Below are positions 1-8,519 of a stretch of DNA of 8,746 nucleotides, piece after piece; within the stretch, counting starts at the first letter, position 1; every line of letters begins with the position of its first letter. The translations under genes and the position numbers were made by a program. The notes below the pieces were generated by a model. That model was not told the origin of the DNA and did no database searches. It worked only from the letters and a program-made list of their open reading frames with translations. Source of the DNA: Succinivibrionaceae bacterium (GTDB lineage: Bacteria; Pseudomonadota; Gammaproteobacteria; Enterobacterales; Succinivibrionaceae). The stretch lies in contig DMTG01000164.1 in NCBI GenBank assembly GCA_003477345.1, positions 1-8,746 on the forward strand, read 5' to 3'.

Positions 1-191
1 GAGATTTGCCGCCTATTATTTTTCAGCGCCGTCTCTTAACGTAGGCGTTCTGTCAGGAGAATAGTGGAAGACAGATATACATATTTTCAAGGTGACTTTT
101 GAGTATCTTCAAGCCTTGATGTACTGCAGAGTAGCGTAAAAAAAGATATTGCATTACAATCGAGGAAAAAATGCAGTAAAAGGAGATTGCA
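1..191. other. Region upstream of lolA, no gene recognised
   Basis: No convincing coding sequence is visible. Three short + frames are open from the left edge and stop at 37-39, 40-42 and 62-64, so the tail of an upstream gene may lie here; ftsK would be expected from E. coli gene order, but I cannot recognise an FtsK C-terminus. A possible -10 (TACAAT, 155-160) lies 31 bases before the lolA start, without a good -35. A loose inverted repeat TCAAGG (87-92) / CCTTGA (114-119) has no T-tract and is not called a terminator. Confidence 0.4.
181..185 (+). promoter_or_regulatory. Ribosome binding site deciding the GTG start of lolA
   Basis: AGGAG, preceded by further A residues, sits six bases before the GTG at 192. 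The spacing is good and no ATG nearby gives a better N-terminus. The GTG start yields a basic MNIRK stretch directly followed by a hydrophobic signal segment. Confidence 0.75.
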
Positions 192-818
192 GTGAATATA
201 CGCAAGATACTCGTGATGATAACCCTTCTTACAGCCGCTGTTTTCAATATAGCGGCAGCTGGTGAAGAAAAGCCCGATGCAAGTCCCGAACTTAAAAACA
301 TGCTCGATTCCATGGGGGCCTTTTCTGCTGAATTCACACAGATCATAGAAAAGCCTAACGGCACTAATTCCCTGGCTTCAAAAGGCGTCATTTATCTTAA
401 AAGACCAGACAAGATGATGATGCATACCGAGGATCCGGATGAACAGTTCTTATATACCAAGAACAGCAGCATTTATTACTATGATCCCTTCGTAAACCAG
501 GTGACAATTTTCGACAGCAAAAAAATCGACAATTCTCCATTCTTCCTTCTGGTGTCAGAGAATAAAGATTTCTGGGATAAATATACTGTGACTAAAGAAC
601 CTTTTGGCTACAGACTTGAGTCCAAGAAAAAAAATGAAATGCTCAATATGGATATAGTCATGAATGGTAAAAACATCTGCTCAATTAGAATTGTAATGAA
701 AGACGGCAATATCAATGTATATAAGCTCACGGGACAGAAGCAGACTGTCGATGATTCCGTGTTTAACTATACTCTGCCAAAAGAAGTAGAAGTCGATGAC
801 CAGCGAAGCAGAAACTGA
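192..818 (+). CDS. lolA: Outer-membrane lipoprotein carrier protein LolA
   Basis: LolA is the periplasmic chaperone that takes lipoproteins from the inner-membrane LolCDE complex and hands them to LolB at the outer membrane. The 208-residue product is close to the E. coli precursor length (about 203). Residues 1-23 form a Sec signal peptide: basic MNIRK, a hydrophobic core, then AAA before the probable cut at 23/24. Family landmarks seen are FSAEFTQ (44-50), KRPD (70-73, containing the arginine matching E. coli mature Arg43), the [11 protein letters not shown] stretch (95-105), NSPFFLL in the middle and VDDQR near the end. The phenylalanine and tryptophan that follow KRP in E. coli are replaced in a run of methionines (75-77). 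The start is GTG with a good Shine-Dalgarno. The last 23 bases overlap rarA in another frame, suggesting translational coupling. Assignment is confident from length, export signal, motifs and neighbour. Confidence 0.93.
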   Translation: MNIRKILVMITLLTAAVFNIAAAGEEKPDASPELKNMLDSMGAFSAEFTQIIEKPNGTNSLASKGVIYLKRPDKMMMHTEDPDEQFLYTKNSSIYYYDPFVNQVTIFDSKKIDNSPFFLLVSENKDFWDKYTVTKEPFGYRLESKKKNEMLNMDIVMNGKNICSIRIVMKDGNINVYKLTGQKQTVDDSVFNYTLPKEVEVDDQRSRN

Positions 819-2256
819 TCTAATAGCGGCCTTTGACGCTTCGCTTAAAAAAGACAGCCCATCTCAGGAAACCGAGACCGAAAAGGAATTTTCTGAACTC
901 GCGCCGCTTGCCTCCAGACTGCGCCCGGAATCTTTAGCCGAGTACATAGGTCAGACCCATCTTATCGGAAAGGGGCGGCCTTTGCGTCAGGCCTTAGAGC
1001 GCGGTCAGTGCTATTCCATGATCCTCTGGGGACCTCCTGGTGTCGGCAAGACTACTTTGGCGCTGATTTTTGCCAAAGCCTGCAATGCAATTTTTGAACA
1101 GTTATCGGCTGTAACTTCAGGCATTAAAGACATACGAGAGGCGGTGGAGCGCGCAGAAAGGCGCCGCAAGCAGGGGATTAGAACCCTTCTGTTTGTAGAT
1201 GAGGTGCATCGCTTTAACAAAACTCAGCAGGATGCTTTTCTGCCTCATATTGAAAGTGGCACGATCACCTTTATCGGAGCTACTACAGAAAATCCGTCCT
1301 TCAGCCTGAATTCAGCACTGCTCTCAAGAGCAAGAGTCTATGTCCTAAAGAAGCTGTCCGAGGATGAAACCAGAGCTCTTTTAAGACAGGCGCTGACAAG
1401 CGAAAAGGGGCTTGGTCGTGAGAATTTATCCATAGATGAAAGGGCAGAGACCGCCTTAGTAGAGCTTGCAGATGGAGATGCGCGGCATCTTCTTAACATG
1501 CTCGAAATGCTAAGTGATTTAGCAGCAGTGCTGCCAGACGGTCGCAAGGTAATTACCTTTGCCATGGTCGGATCGGTAGCTGGACGCAAGCTCATCAATT
1601 ATGACAAGGGCGGAGATGCCTACTATGAACTCATATCTGCATTTCATAAATCGGTAAGAGGCAGCGCTCCTGATGCTGCTCTGTACTGGTATTCGAGAAT
1701 TCTCGAAGCCGGTGGCGATCCTCTATACGTGGCAAGGCGGCTTCTGGCAATTGCCACCGAAGATGTCGGTCTTGCAGATCCAAGAGCAATGCAGATTGCA
1801 CTTAATGCCTGGGATATCTTTGACAGAGTAGGTGCTGCAGAGGGCGAGAGAGCCATAGCTGAGGCTACTGTCTATCTTGCCTTGGCGCCTAAGAGCAATC
1901 ACCTGTACAACGCTTTTCACAGAGCCAGGGAAGATGCCAGAAAGCACGGCGCTGAAGATGTTCCTCTTTATCTTAGAAACGCCACTACCAAGCTTATGGA
2001 CAGTCTCGGATATCATAAAGGCTACCGCTATGCGCATGATTTTGAAGGCGCCTATGCGGCAGGCGAGAGTTTCTTTCCAGAAAATCTGACAGGAACTGTT
2101 TATTACCACCCGTCAGACAGAGGCTTTGAAAAAATTCTCAAAGAAAAGAAAGACAAACTCGCCTCGCTTGACGAGGCTGCCGGAGATAAGCGCTACCGCT
2201 CTGGATTTGTGGGCAGCAAAGTAAGTTTCAGGGACGAGCCTGAAGAGGAGCATTAG
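796..2256 (+). CDS. rarA: Replication-associated recombination protein A (RarA/MgsA), AAA+ ATPase
   Basis: RarA is a cytoplasmic AAA+ ATPase of the clamp-loader/RuvB clade that works with SSB at stalled or gapped replication forks. Visible landmarks are the entry motif [13 protein letters not shown] (41-53), Walker A GPPGVGKT (79-86), Walker [11 protein letters not shown] (133-142), sensor 1 around GATTENPSF (161-169), the arginine-bearing LLSRAR (175-180) and sensor 2 DGDAR (226-230). [15 protein letters not shown] and [12 protein letters not shown] belong to the C-terminal tetramerisation region, and KRYR lies near the end. At 486 residues it is about 39 longer than E. coli RarA: roughly 22 extra at the acidic, probably disordered N-terminus and 18 after KRYR. 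The ATG lies inside lolA. There is only a weak purine-rich stretch (781-792) as ribosome site, so expression probably depends on coupling to lolA. No other good in-frame start precedes the conserved core. Confidence 0.95.
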   Translation: MTSEAETDLIAAFDASLKKDSPSQETETEKEFSELAPLASRLRPESLAEYIGQTHLIGKGRPLRQALERGQCYSMILWGPPGVGKTTLALIFAKACNAIFEQLSAVTSGIKDIREAVERAERRRKQGIRTLLFVDEVHRFNKTQQDAFLPHIESGTITFIGATTENPSFSLNSALLSRARVYVLKKLSEDETRALLRQALTSEKGLGRENLSIDERAETALVELADGDARHLLNMLEMLSDLAAVLPDGRKVITFAMVGSVAGRKLINYDKGGDAYYELISAFHKSVRGSAPDAALYWYSRILEAGGDPLYVARRLLAIATEDVGLADPRAMQIALNAWDIFDRVGAAEGERAIAEATVYLALAPKSNHLYNAFHRAREDARKHGAEDVPLYLRNATTKLMDSLGYHKGYRYAHDFEGAYAAGESFFPENLTGTVYYHPSDRGFEKILKEKKDKLASLDEAAGDKRYRSGFVGSKVSFRDEPEEEH

Positions 2257-2259
2257 TAG

Positions 2260-2296
2260 AAATCAGGCAATAAAAAAATATATTGTCTGATTTTTT
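2260..2296 (+). terminator. Intrinsic terminator after rarA
   Basis: The left arm 2260-2272 pairs with the right arm 2281-2293 over 13 positions, one of them G-U, around an A-rich loop. The right arm runs into six T residues (2291-2296). It begins four bases after the rarA stop and separates lolA-rarA from the serS unit. The A-run in the loop and flanks could give partial function on the other strand, but no convergent gene is present. Confidence 0.85.
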
Positions 2297-2315
2297 CCTT
2301 CATTCCGCTCAATAA

Positions 2316-2324
2316 TGGTAAAAT
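2316..2324 (+). promoter_or_regulatory. Probable extended -10 promoter for serS-cvpA-purF
   Basis: TGG immediately precedes TAAAAT (2319-2324), giving an extended -10 element directly downstream of the rarA terminator. No good -35 is present at 17-18 bases; the upstream stretch is the T-rich terminator tail. That is tolerable for an extended -10 promoter. Transcription would start near 2331, leaving about 250 bases of leader. The call rests on motif and position only. Confidence 0.5.
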
Positions 2325-2330
2325 CTGCAG

Positions 2331-3887
<1,557 letters not shown>

Positions 3888-3890
3888 GCC

Positions 3891-4391
3891 ATGTTGACAG
3901 CAGTAGACTGGGTAATAGTTGCAGTAGTAGGAATATCCGCCTTCTTTTCCATTATCAGAGGATTTGTAAAGGAAGCGGCTTCTATTATTGCCTGGGTTGC
4001 TGCTTTTATCATTACGGGTCGCTTCTACAGTCAGATAGGTTCCTATCTGACCTTTTTTGAGGATGGACTGACCCGCAATGTAATAGCAATCATACTAACC
4101 TTTGTAGTTGTGTTAGTCGCTGTGGGGTTTCTGGGAACAATGATCTGTTCTCTTGTCAGCAAGGCCGGTCTTTCAGGTTTTGACAGACTTCTCGGCATCG
4201 CATTCGGCGTTGTCCGAGGTATTCTTATAATGAGTGCTGTGCTTGCACTTGTTCAGATTTTATTCAGGTTGCATATTTTAAGCTTTATCGCGAATGAACC
4301 GTGGTGGAAAGAATCACTGTTTATTCCGGAACTGCAGAAAATAGTCAACTGGTTCTTTCTTTATATGAGTTCGCCAATAACTGGAGCATAA
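3891..4391 (+). CDS. cvpA: CvpA family inner-membrane protein
   Basis: CvpA is a small inner-membrane protein, named for its requirement in colicin V production, and commonly encoded just before purF; its biochemical role is not settled. The 166-residue product matches E. coli CvpA (162). About four hydrophobic membrane segments are visible, near residues 5-22, 30-46, 63-88 and 103-124. Typical family features are the IRGFVKEA motif after the first segment, the AGLSGFDRLLG stretch and GVVRGILI before the last segment. It starts three bases after serS with only a weak AAGAGA (3874-3879) eleven bases upstream, and its final codons hold the purF ribosome site. It therefore reads as the middle gene of a coupled operon. 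In E. coli cvpA-purF is not next to serS. Confidence 0.92.
   Translation: MLTAVDWVIVAVVGISAFFSIIRGFVKEAASIIAWVAAFIITGRFYSQIGSYLTFFEDGLTRNVIAIILTFVVVLVAVGFLGTMICSLVSKAGLSGFDRLLGIAFGVVRGILIMSAVLALVQILFRLHILSFIANEPWWKESLFIPELQKIVNWFFLYMSSPITGA
4383..4386 (+). promoter_or_regulatory. purF ribosome binding site inside the end of cvpA
   Basis: GGAG lies nine bases before the purF ATG and within the last codons of cvpA. Ribosomes finishing cvpA would expose it, which fits translational coupling. Confidence 0.65.
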
Positions 4392-4395
4392 ATAA

Positions 4396-5913
4396 ATGTG
4401 TGGTGTCGTCGGTGTAGTAAGCAATTCCCCTGTTAATGTTATTCTTTATAGTGCGTTGCAGGTATTGCAACACCGGGGACAGGACGCTGCCGGAATAGTC
4501 ACAGTTGATGAAGAAGGCAATTTCAGACAGCGCAAAGCCAACGGCATGGTCAGCGAGGTTTTTGAACAGCGCCATATGCTAAGACTGCGCGGTAATATCG
4601 GTATCGGCCATACCCGCTACCCTACAGCCGGATCTTCAAGCGCAGCCGAAGCCCAGCCTTTTTATGTAAACTCTCCTTTTGGCATTGCTCTGGCCCACAA
4701 CGGCAATCTGATTAATTCAAAAGAGCTGTCCGTTAAATGCCGTAATGCCCACCGCCATGTAAATACCCAGTCAGACTCAGAAATGCTGCTGAATATTTTT
4801 GCCTGGAAGATGTCTGAGATCAAAGAAGACGTTCCGACAGCAGAGGATATCTTCAAGGCCATTTCCGGGGTTTATGACGAAGTAAAGGGCGGCTTTGCCG
4901 TGGTTTCTCTGGTGTTAGGCGTAGGACTGGTGGCATTTCGTGATCCTAACGGCATAAGACCTTTATGCCTAGGTCAGAGAGTAGGTGCTGACGGCCGCAA
5001 AGAATACATGGTGGCCTCTGAAAGTGTTGCTCTGGATGTCAATCAGTTTACTCTTGTAAGAGACATCAAACCTGGTGAGGCAGTTGTTATTACCGACAAG
5101 GGTGAGCTGCACTCTGCAATCTGCGCTAAGAATCCGCACCTGCAGCCTTGCATCTTTGAGTATGTATACTTCGCACGTCCTGACTCAATAATCAATGGCG
5201 TGTCTGTGTATGCAACCCGTGTCAGAATGGGTAAAAAACTGGCTGAAAAAATCAAGAGAGAGCACGCCGATCTCGATATCGACGTGGTAATTCCAGTTCC
5301 TGAAACTTCAATTGATACCGCCGTGCAGATTGCATTTTCTCTAGGTGTTCCATATCGTCAGGGCTTTGTAAAGAACCGCTATGTAGGCAGAACCTTTATT
5401 ATGCCTGGACAGACCCAGAGAAAGAAATCTGTAAGAACCAAGCTCAATCCAATCCGCTCAGAATTTGCCGGCAAGAAAGTCCTGCTTGTAGATGATTCCA
5501 TAGTCAGAGGAACAACCTCTCTGCAGATTGTCGAGCTCGCCAAAGAAGCCGGCGCTAAAGAAGTCTATTTTGCATCAGCAGCTCCTGCCATCAGATATCC
5601 TAATATCTACGGCATTGATATGCCTGACAGCAGAGAACTGATTGCCTTTAACAGGGAAGATGATGCTATCTGCAGAGAAATCAAGGCAGACGCTCTCATC
5701 TATCAGTCTTTAGACGATTTAAAGGATGCGGTACGCGAAGAAAATCCTGAGCTTACTGATTTTGAAGACTCGATTTTCAGTGGAAAATATGTAGTAAATC
5801 CTTCTGAGCATTATTTTGAAGATCTGGCCAATCTGCGTTCAGATGATGCTAAGGCAGAGAAAGCCTGGAAGGACGCTAACGACGAGCTGGATATCCATAA
5901 TATAAACAACTAA
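4396..5913 (+). CDS. purF: Amidophosphoribosyltransferase (glutamine PRPP amidotransferase)
   Basis: PurF catalyses the first committed step of purine synthesis in the cytoplasm: PRPP plus glutamine to 5-phosphoribosylamine, glutamate and pyrophosphate. The product is 505 residues, the same as E. coli PurF. The N-terminal Ntn glutaminase domain begins MCGVVG, so Cys2 becomes the catalytic N-terminus after Met removal. GHTRYPTAG (71-79, Arg74), HNGN (101-104) and SDSE (126-129) line the glutamine site. The C-terminal phosphoribosyltransferase domain carries the PRPP loop [13 protein letters not shown] (362-374) and the [18 protein letters not shown] region (393-410). All catalytic landmarks are present. 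It starts four bases after cvpA with GGAG at good spacing and is followed by a strong terminator. In many bacteria PurR represses purF; no PurR site is evident near this gene, and the only plausible promoter is ahead of serS. Confidence 0.97.
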   Translation: MCGVVGVVSNSPVNVILYSALQVLQHRGQDAAGIVTVDEEGNFRQRKANGMVSEVFEQRHMLRLRGNIGIGHTRYPTAGSSSAAEAQPFYVNSPFGIALAHNGNLINSKELSVKCRNAHRHVNTQSDSEMLLNIFAWKMSEIKEDVPTAEDIFKAISGVYDEVKGGFAVVSLVLGVGLVAFRDPNGIRPLCLGQRVGADGRKEYMVASESVALDVNQFTLVRDIKPGEAVVITDKGELHSAICAKNPHLQPCIFEYVYFARPDSIINGVSVYATRVRMGKKLAEKIKREHADLDIDVVIPVPETSIDTAVQIAFSLGVPYRQGFVKNRYVGRTFIMPGQTQRKKSVRTKLNPIRSEFAGKKVLLVDDSIVRGTTSLQIVELAKEAGAKEVYFASAAPAIRYPNIYGIDMPDSRELIAFNREDDAICREIKADALIYQSLDDLKDAVREENPELTDFEDSIFSGKYVVNPSEHYFEDLANLRSDDAKAEKAWKDANDELDIHNINN

Positions 5914-5948
5914 AGCTATTCAGTAAGTTTCTGCAATACAATAATCTC

Positions 5949-5987
5949 AAGACTGACCTGAGCTGGTAGTTCTGCGTCAGTCTTTTT
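5949..5987 (+). terminator. Intrinsic terminator after purF
   Basis: AAGACTGAC (5949-5957) pairs perfectly with GTCAGTCTT (5976-5984). A run of five T (5983-5987) begins within the right arm. The 18-base loop can form a small inner stem (GAGC with GTTC). It lies 35 bases past the purF stop and ends the serS-cvpA-purF unit. Confidence 0.85.
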
Positions 5988-6063
5988 GTATGCCATTCCT
6001 TAATATTACTTCAATTCTGCTGATCTCTGTCTGAAGTATAATTCCTGCTTTTCTTTGAATTCA
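5988..6063. other. Short spacer between purF terminator and transposon-like DNA, no gene seen
   Basis: No coding frame or RNA gene is apparent. It contains a perfect seven-base inverted repeat, TACTTCA (6007-6013)/TGAAGTA (6032-6038), with an 18-base loop, and an isolated TATAAT (6037-6042) with no -35. Neither has a supported role. Confidence 0.35.
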
Positions 6064-6079
6064 TTGATCATTTATCTTT

Positions 6080-6124
6080 GCCGCCGGAATACCCCTTGTT
6101 TTAACAATGGGGATGTAAGGCGGC
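6080..6124 (+). repeat. Left-end-like imperfect hairpin upstream of tnpB
   Basis: The outer stem GCCGCC (6080-6085) pairs with GGCGGC (6119-6124). The inner stem CCCC-TTGTT (6092-6100) pairs with AACAA and GGGG (6103-6107, 6109-6112), leaving one unpaired T (6108). The two stems are separated by six-base internal loops. A hairpin with an extrahelical T part-way up is characteristic of ends recognised by HUH transposases such as IS608 TnpA. The comparison is from knowledge of the family, not from an alignment. Confidence 0.55.
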
Positions 6125-6137
6125 TAAAAAAATATAC

Positions 6138-6143
6138 TATAAT
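6138..6143 (+). promoter_or_regulatory. Possible -10 element ahead of tnpB fragment
   Basis: A perfect TATAAT lies in very AT-rich DNA 43 bases before the tnpB ATG. No -35 is recognisable at normal spacing and no Shine-Dalgarno precedes the ATG, so productive expression is doubtful. Confidence 0.3.
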
Positions 6144-6186
6144 ATTTATATTGTTTAACAAAGTTTAAAAAACAATAACTATATAT

Positions 6187-6468
6187 ATGACAGATACAAA
6201 TCTAGCAAAACTTGCTTTTAAATTTAAGCTTGAGCCAAATGGAGAACAACGTCGTTTTTTCAGCAGGACAGCAGGTTGTACCAGACTTGTATATAACCAT
6301 TTACTCTTCAAATGCAGGGAAGACTTCAGAGAATATCTTGAGGAAATAGATTCCAGACAGAGTAATGGTGAAGCTTTTAATAGAGATGAAGCCAAGAAGC
6401 TTAGTTTCAGACCTTTGTGCTATAAAGGCCGTCTTCAATGTCTTGCGCAGCTTAAGGTGCTTATATAA
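6187..6468 (+). pseudogene. tnpB: Truncated TnpB (OrfB, RNA-guided nuclease family), N-terminal fragment
   Basis: The 93-residue product matches the start of TnpB proteins: KLAFKFKLEPNGEQRRFF, then TAGCTRLVYNHLL (residues 28-40), the usual 'x-G-C-x-R-x-V-Y-N-x-L' signature. A later YKGRLQCLAQLK stretch resembles the region where TnpB proteins continue toward the WLK...SQALQQ segment, but the frame ends just after it. Intact TnpB is usually about 370-500 residues, with RuvC-like catalytic acids and a zinc-finger pair in the C-terminal half. All of that is missing, and no continuation is seen in other frames downstream. TnpB is an RNA-guided DNA nuclease that helps retain its transposon; this fragment cannot have that activity. 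The ATG at 6187 has no Shine-Dalgarno, but upstream sequence offers no better start. Confidence 0.75.
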
Positions 6469-6501
6469 AAATAAAAAATCTACAATTCAAATAAATAACA
6501 G

Positions 6502-6518
6502 CTCTACAGTTCTCTACA
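6502..6518. repeat. Two CTCTACA direct repeats, 10-base spacing
   Basis: CTCTACA occurs at 6502-6508 and 6512-6518, exactly ten bases apart, with a related TCTACA at 6479-6484. They lie in the AT-rich gap ahead of the ATPase gene. Same-face spacing on the helix is compatible with a protein-binding site, but chance is a real alternative. Confidence 0.3.
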
Positions 6519-6542
6519 TTTTTTGAATGGCTCCTTTTTTCG

Positions 6543-6588
6543 TTATACCCCTATTTTATTGCAGATAAGGGGTATAATAGGGTATAAC
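6543..6588 (+). promoter_or_regulatory. Promoter/operator region of the ATPase gene with inverted and direct repeats
   Basis: TTATACCCCT (6543-6552) and AGGGGTATAA (6568-6577) are a perfect ten-base inverted repeat with a 15-base spacer. GGGTATAA (6570-6577) is repeated at 6580-6587, one helical turn away. TATAAT (6573-6578) is a consensus -10 embedded in the repeats, and TATAAC (6583-6588) is an alternative with TTGCAG (6559-6564) as a weak -35 at 18 bases. Repressor binding here would block transcription, so this looks like an operator over a promoter. The regulator is not identified; autoregulation is possible. Confidence 0.5.
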
Positions 6589-6595
6589 CGTATTT

Positions 6596-6599
6596 GGAG
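6596..6599 (+). promoter_or_regulatory. Ribosome binding site for the ATPase gene
   Basis: GGAG sits nine bases before the ATG at 6609 and supports that start. Confidence 0.65.
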
Positions 6600-6608
6600 T
6601 AATAGCTT

Positions 6609-8402
6609 ATGGATAATGAAACCTTCCATCGAATTGCAGAGATAGAGCGAGAAATAGCAGTATTGCCTGCAGGATGCATTACTAAGAAAACGATTAAAGG
6701 AAAAGAATATTATTATCACAGATTATCTCGTGACGGTAAGCGAATAGAGAATTACGTTAGTATTAATGATGTTTCTGCGTTAAAAGCAAATATTGAAAAA
6801 AGAAGAAAACTTGAGACTGAACTAAAACAGCTGAAACTTTCCGTGCCTAAGGAAGAAAGTCAGAAATCTGCAGAACAAAACTTCAAAACTATGGTAAGAA
6901 CCGGCACTCAGCTCGAGGCTCAGATAGCCATTACCAGAAAGTACAAAAAAAGAGAATGCTACAGCCTGCTTAGAGATTTTGTATTCGATCAGGAACAGGA
7001 TAAGGTTCTGATTATTTACGGCTTGAGAAGAACCGGCGAGACAACCATGATAAGACAGATCCTGACAGAGCTGCCTTCTTCAGAGTTTTGCAGGGCCGCC
7101 TTTATTCAGGTGACAGCAGGCGACTTGCTTTCCGATGTGGATTCAGATTTAAGGCTGCTTGAGAAAAGCGGTTATAAATATGTTTTTATTGATGAGATCA
7201 CTTTAGCAGATGACTTTATAGAGGGAGCGGCCCTTTTCTCTGATATCTATGCCAGCAGCGGCATGAAAATTATTCTGTCAGGAACAGATTCACTTGGCTT
7301 TTTATTTGCCAGGGAGGAGCAGCTTTATGACAGGTGCGTTCTTCTGCATACTACCTTTATTTCCTATAGAGAATTTGATTATGTTTTAGGGATCCATGGC
7401 ATTGATGAATATATCCGCTATGGCGGCACTATGAGCTTAAGCGGAATAAACTATAACTCCGAAGGAATATTTTCTGATTCGAAACGCACAGAAGAGTATA
7501 TAGATACAGCAATTGCCAGAAATATACAGCATTCTCTCAAAGCCTATCAGTATGGCGGTCATTTTAGAATGCTGCAGGAGCTGTATGAAAGGGGTGAATT
7601 AACCAACGTGATAAATCGCGTGGTAGAAAATATCAATCACAATTTCACAAAAGAAGTGATAGAAAGATCGTTCAAATCGCATGATATTTCTGTAACTGCA
7701 GCCAATCTGCTCAGAGATCGAAAAAATCCAGTCAATATCAGGCAACATATGAATCTGGAAAGCATTAACTCCGAGATCAGGAAAATGCTGGATATCCTTA
7801 ATAAGGAAGATCAGAGCATAGATATTGAAAATGATCACCTGCAGCAGATCAGAGAGTATCTGTCTTTGCTGGACCTGATAATTGATATAGACCTAGAATC
7901 TTTGCCGGAGGTCAGCAGGAAAGGAAAAATTACTGTCTTCACTCAGCCTGGAATGAGATATGCTCAGGCAGAGGTAATTGTTGAGAACATGCTCCTAGAT
8001 GCTGAATTTCAGAAACTGTCAGCGCAGGAAAGACAGCTGTTTTTAGATAGACTGCTGTCTGAAATCCGCGGCAGAATGATGGAGGATATTGTCCTTTTGG
8101 AAACAAAGATCGCATGTCCAGATAAACAGGTATTCAGACTCCAGTTTCCTGTTGGAGAGTTTGATATGGTTGTTTATGATCGCAGAAAGCTCTGCTGTGA
8201 CATCTATGAGATCAAGTACAGCAAAAAAATGGTTCCTGAACAATATCGGCATCTGACTGACGAAGATAAATGTGCACTGACTGTTCACCGTTACGGTGAT
8301 ATACGTGGAAAATATGTAATTTATCGAGGTGAGCCGGCTACGAGCGGTGAAGTAAGGTATCTTAATGTGGAGGGTTACCTGAAGTCGCTAGGCAAAAAAT
8401 AA
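6609..8402 (+). CDS. AAA-family ATPase (AAA_14-like) with PD-(D/E)XK-like C-terminus and altered Walker A
   Basis: The 597-residue protein has no recognised pathway role. Residues about 19-55 form a small module (PAGCITKKTIKGKEYYYHRL...) like short N-terminal domains sometimes labelled DUF6788, followed by a charged coiled coil (56-78). The ATPase core has a P-loop reading GLRRTGETT (138-146), where the family has GLRRxGKTT: the catalytic lysine is Glu144 (GAG, 7038-7040). Walker B is YVFIDEI (191-197) and a sensor-like LSGTDS lies at 223-228. The C-terminal region resembles DUF4143/PD-(D/E)XK folds: GEFDMVV (516-522, Asp519) then YEIKYSK (533-539, Glu534 and Lys536), with ED at 492-493. No signal peptide or membrane span is seen. 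The long intact frame with a good ribosome site argues for a maintained gene. Members are accessory and of unclear function; a role in defence or element maintenance is possible but unproven. Confidence 0.75.
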   Translation: MDNETFHRIAEIEREIAVLPAGCITKKTIKGKEYYYHRLSRDGKRIENYVSINDVSALKANIEKRRKLETELKQLKLSVPKEESQKSAEQNFKTMVRTGTQLEAQIAITRKYKKRECYSLLRDFVFDQEQDKVLIIYGLRRTGETTMIRQILTELPSSEFCRAAFIQVTAGDLLSDVDSDLRLLEKSGYKYVFIDEITLADDFIEGAALFSDIYASSGMKIILSGTDSLGFLFAREEQLYDRCVLLHTTFISYREFDYVLGIHGIDEYIRYGGTMSLSGINYNSEGIFSDSKRTEEYIDTAIARNIQHSLKAYQYGGHFRMLQELYERGELTNVINRVVENINHNFTKEVIERSFKSHDISVTAANLLRDRKNPVNIRQHMNLESINSEIRKMLDILNKEDQSIDIENDHLQQIREYLSLLDLIIDIDLESLPEVSRKGKITVFTQPGMRYAQAEVIVENMLLDAEFQKLSAQERQLFLDRLLSEIRGRMMEDIVLLETKIACPDKQVFRLQFPVGEFDMVVYDRRKLCCDIYEIKYSKKMVPEQYRHLTDEDKCALTVHRYGDIRGKYVIYRGEPATSGEVRYLNVEGYLKSLGKK

Positions 8403-8519
8403 TGTCTCCGTAATTTAGAATTTGTAGTCCTTAATTATTGCGTAGTGCTGATGCGCTATGTTTAAAACTGCCATAAAGCTTAAAATTGGCAACAACAAAA
8501 AAAGTCAGGAGATTTTCTA
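8403..8519. other. Intergenic region after the ATPase gene
   Basis: No terminator with a T-tract follows the ATPase stop. AGGAG (8507-8511) looks like a ribosome binding site, eight bases before an ATA codon that may be a lost start (see next feature). A possible weak promoter is TTGCGT (8438-8443) with TTTAAA (8461-8466) at 17-base spacing. Confidence 0.35.

Larger units (their letters stand above)
6064..6468 (+). mobile_element. Remnant of an IS200/IS605-type (IS1341-like) element: left end plus truncated tnpB
   Basis: A hairpin resembling an IS200/IS605 left end (6080-6124) lies about 60 bases ahead of the start of a tnpB gene that stops after 93 codons. TTGAT (6064-6068) precedes the hairpin by 11 bases. 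Members of this family insert next to a short tetra- or pentanucleotide, TTGAT in ISDra2, so the element may begin at 6069; a five-base word is weak evidence. No tnpA transposase and no TnpB catalytic region follow, so this is an immobile fragment. The right boundary is unknown: it may end near 6468, or extend to the inverted repeat at 6543-6577. Confidence 0.6.

Noticed and set aside
1..42. Possible C-terminal end of ftsK at the left edge
   Set aside because: Gene order in E. coli predicts ftsK here, but none of the short open frames resembles the FtsK winged-helix end, and the stretch is too short to judge.
5043..5255. Reverse-strand open frames inside purF, rarA, serS and the ATPase gene
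   Set aside because: They lie wholly or largely within strong forward genes, lack ribosome sites, and resemble no protein; they are coding shadows.
6469..6600. Remaining C-terminal part of tnpB or its right-end guide RNA
   Set aside because: No frame continues TnpB motifs after 6468, and no omegaRNA-like scaffold can be recognised by eye.
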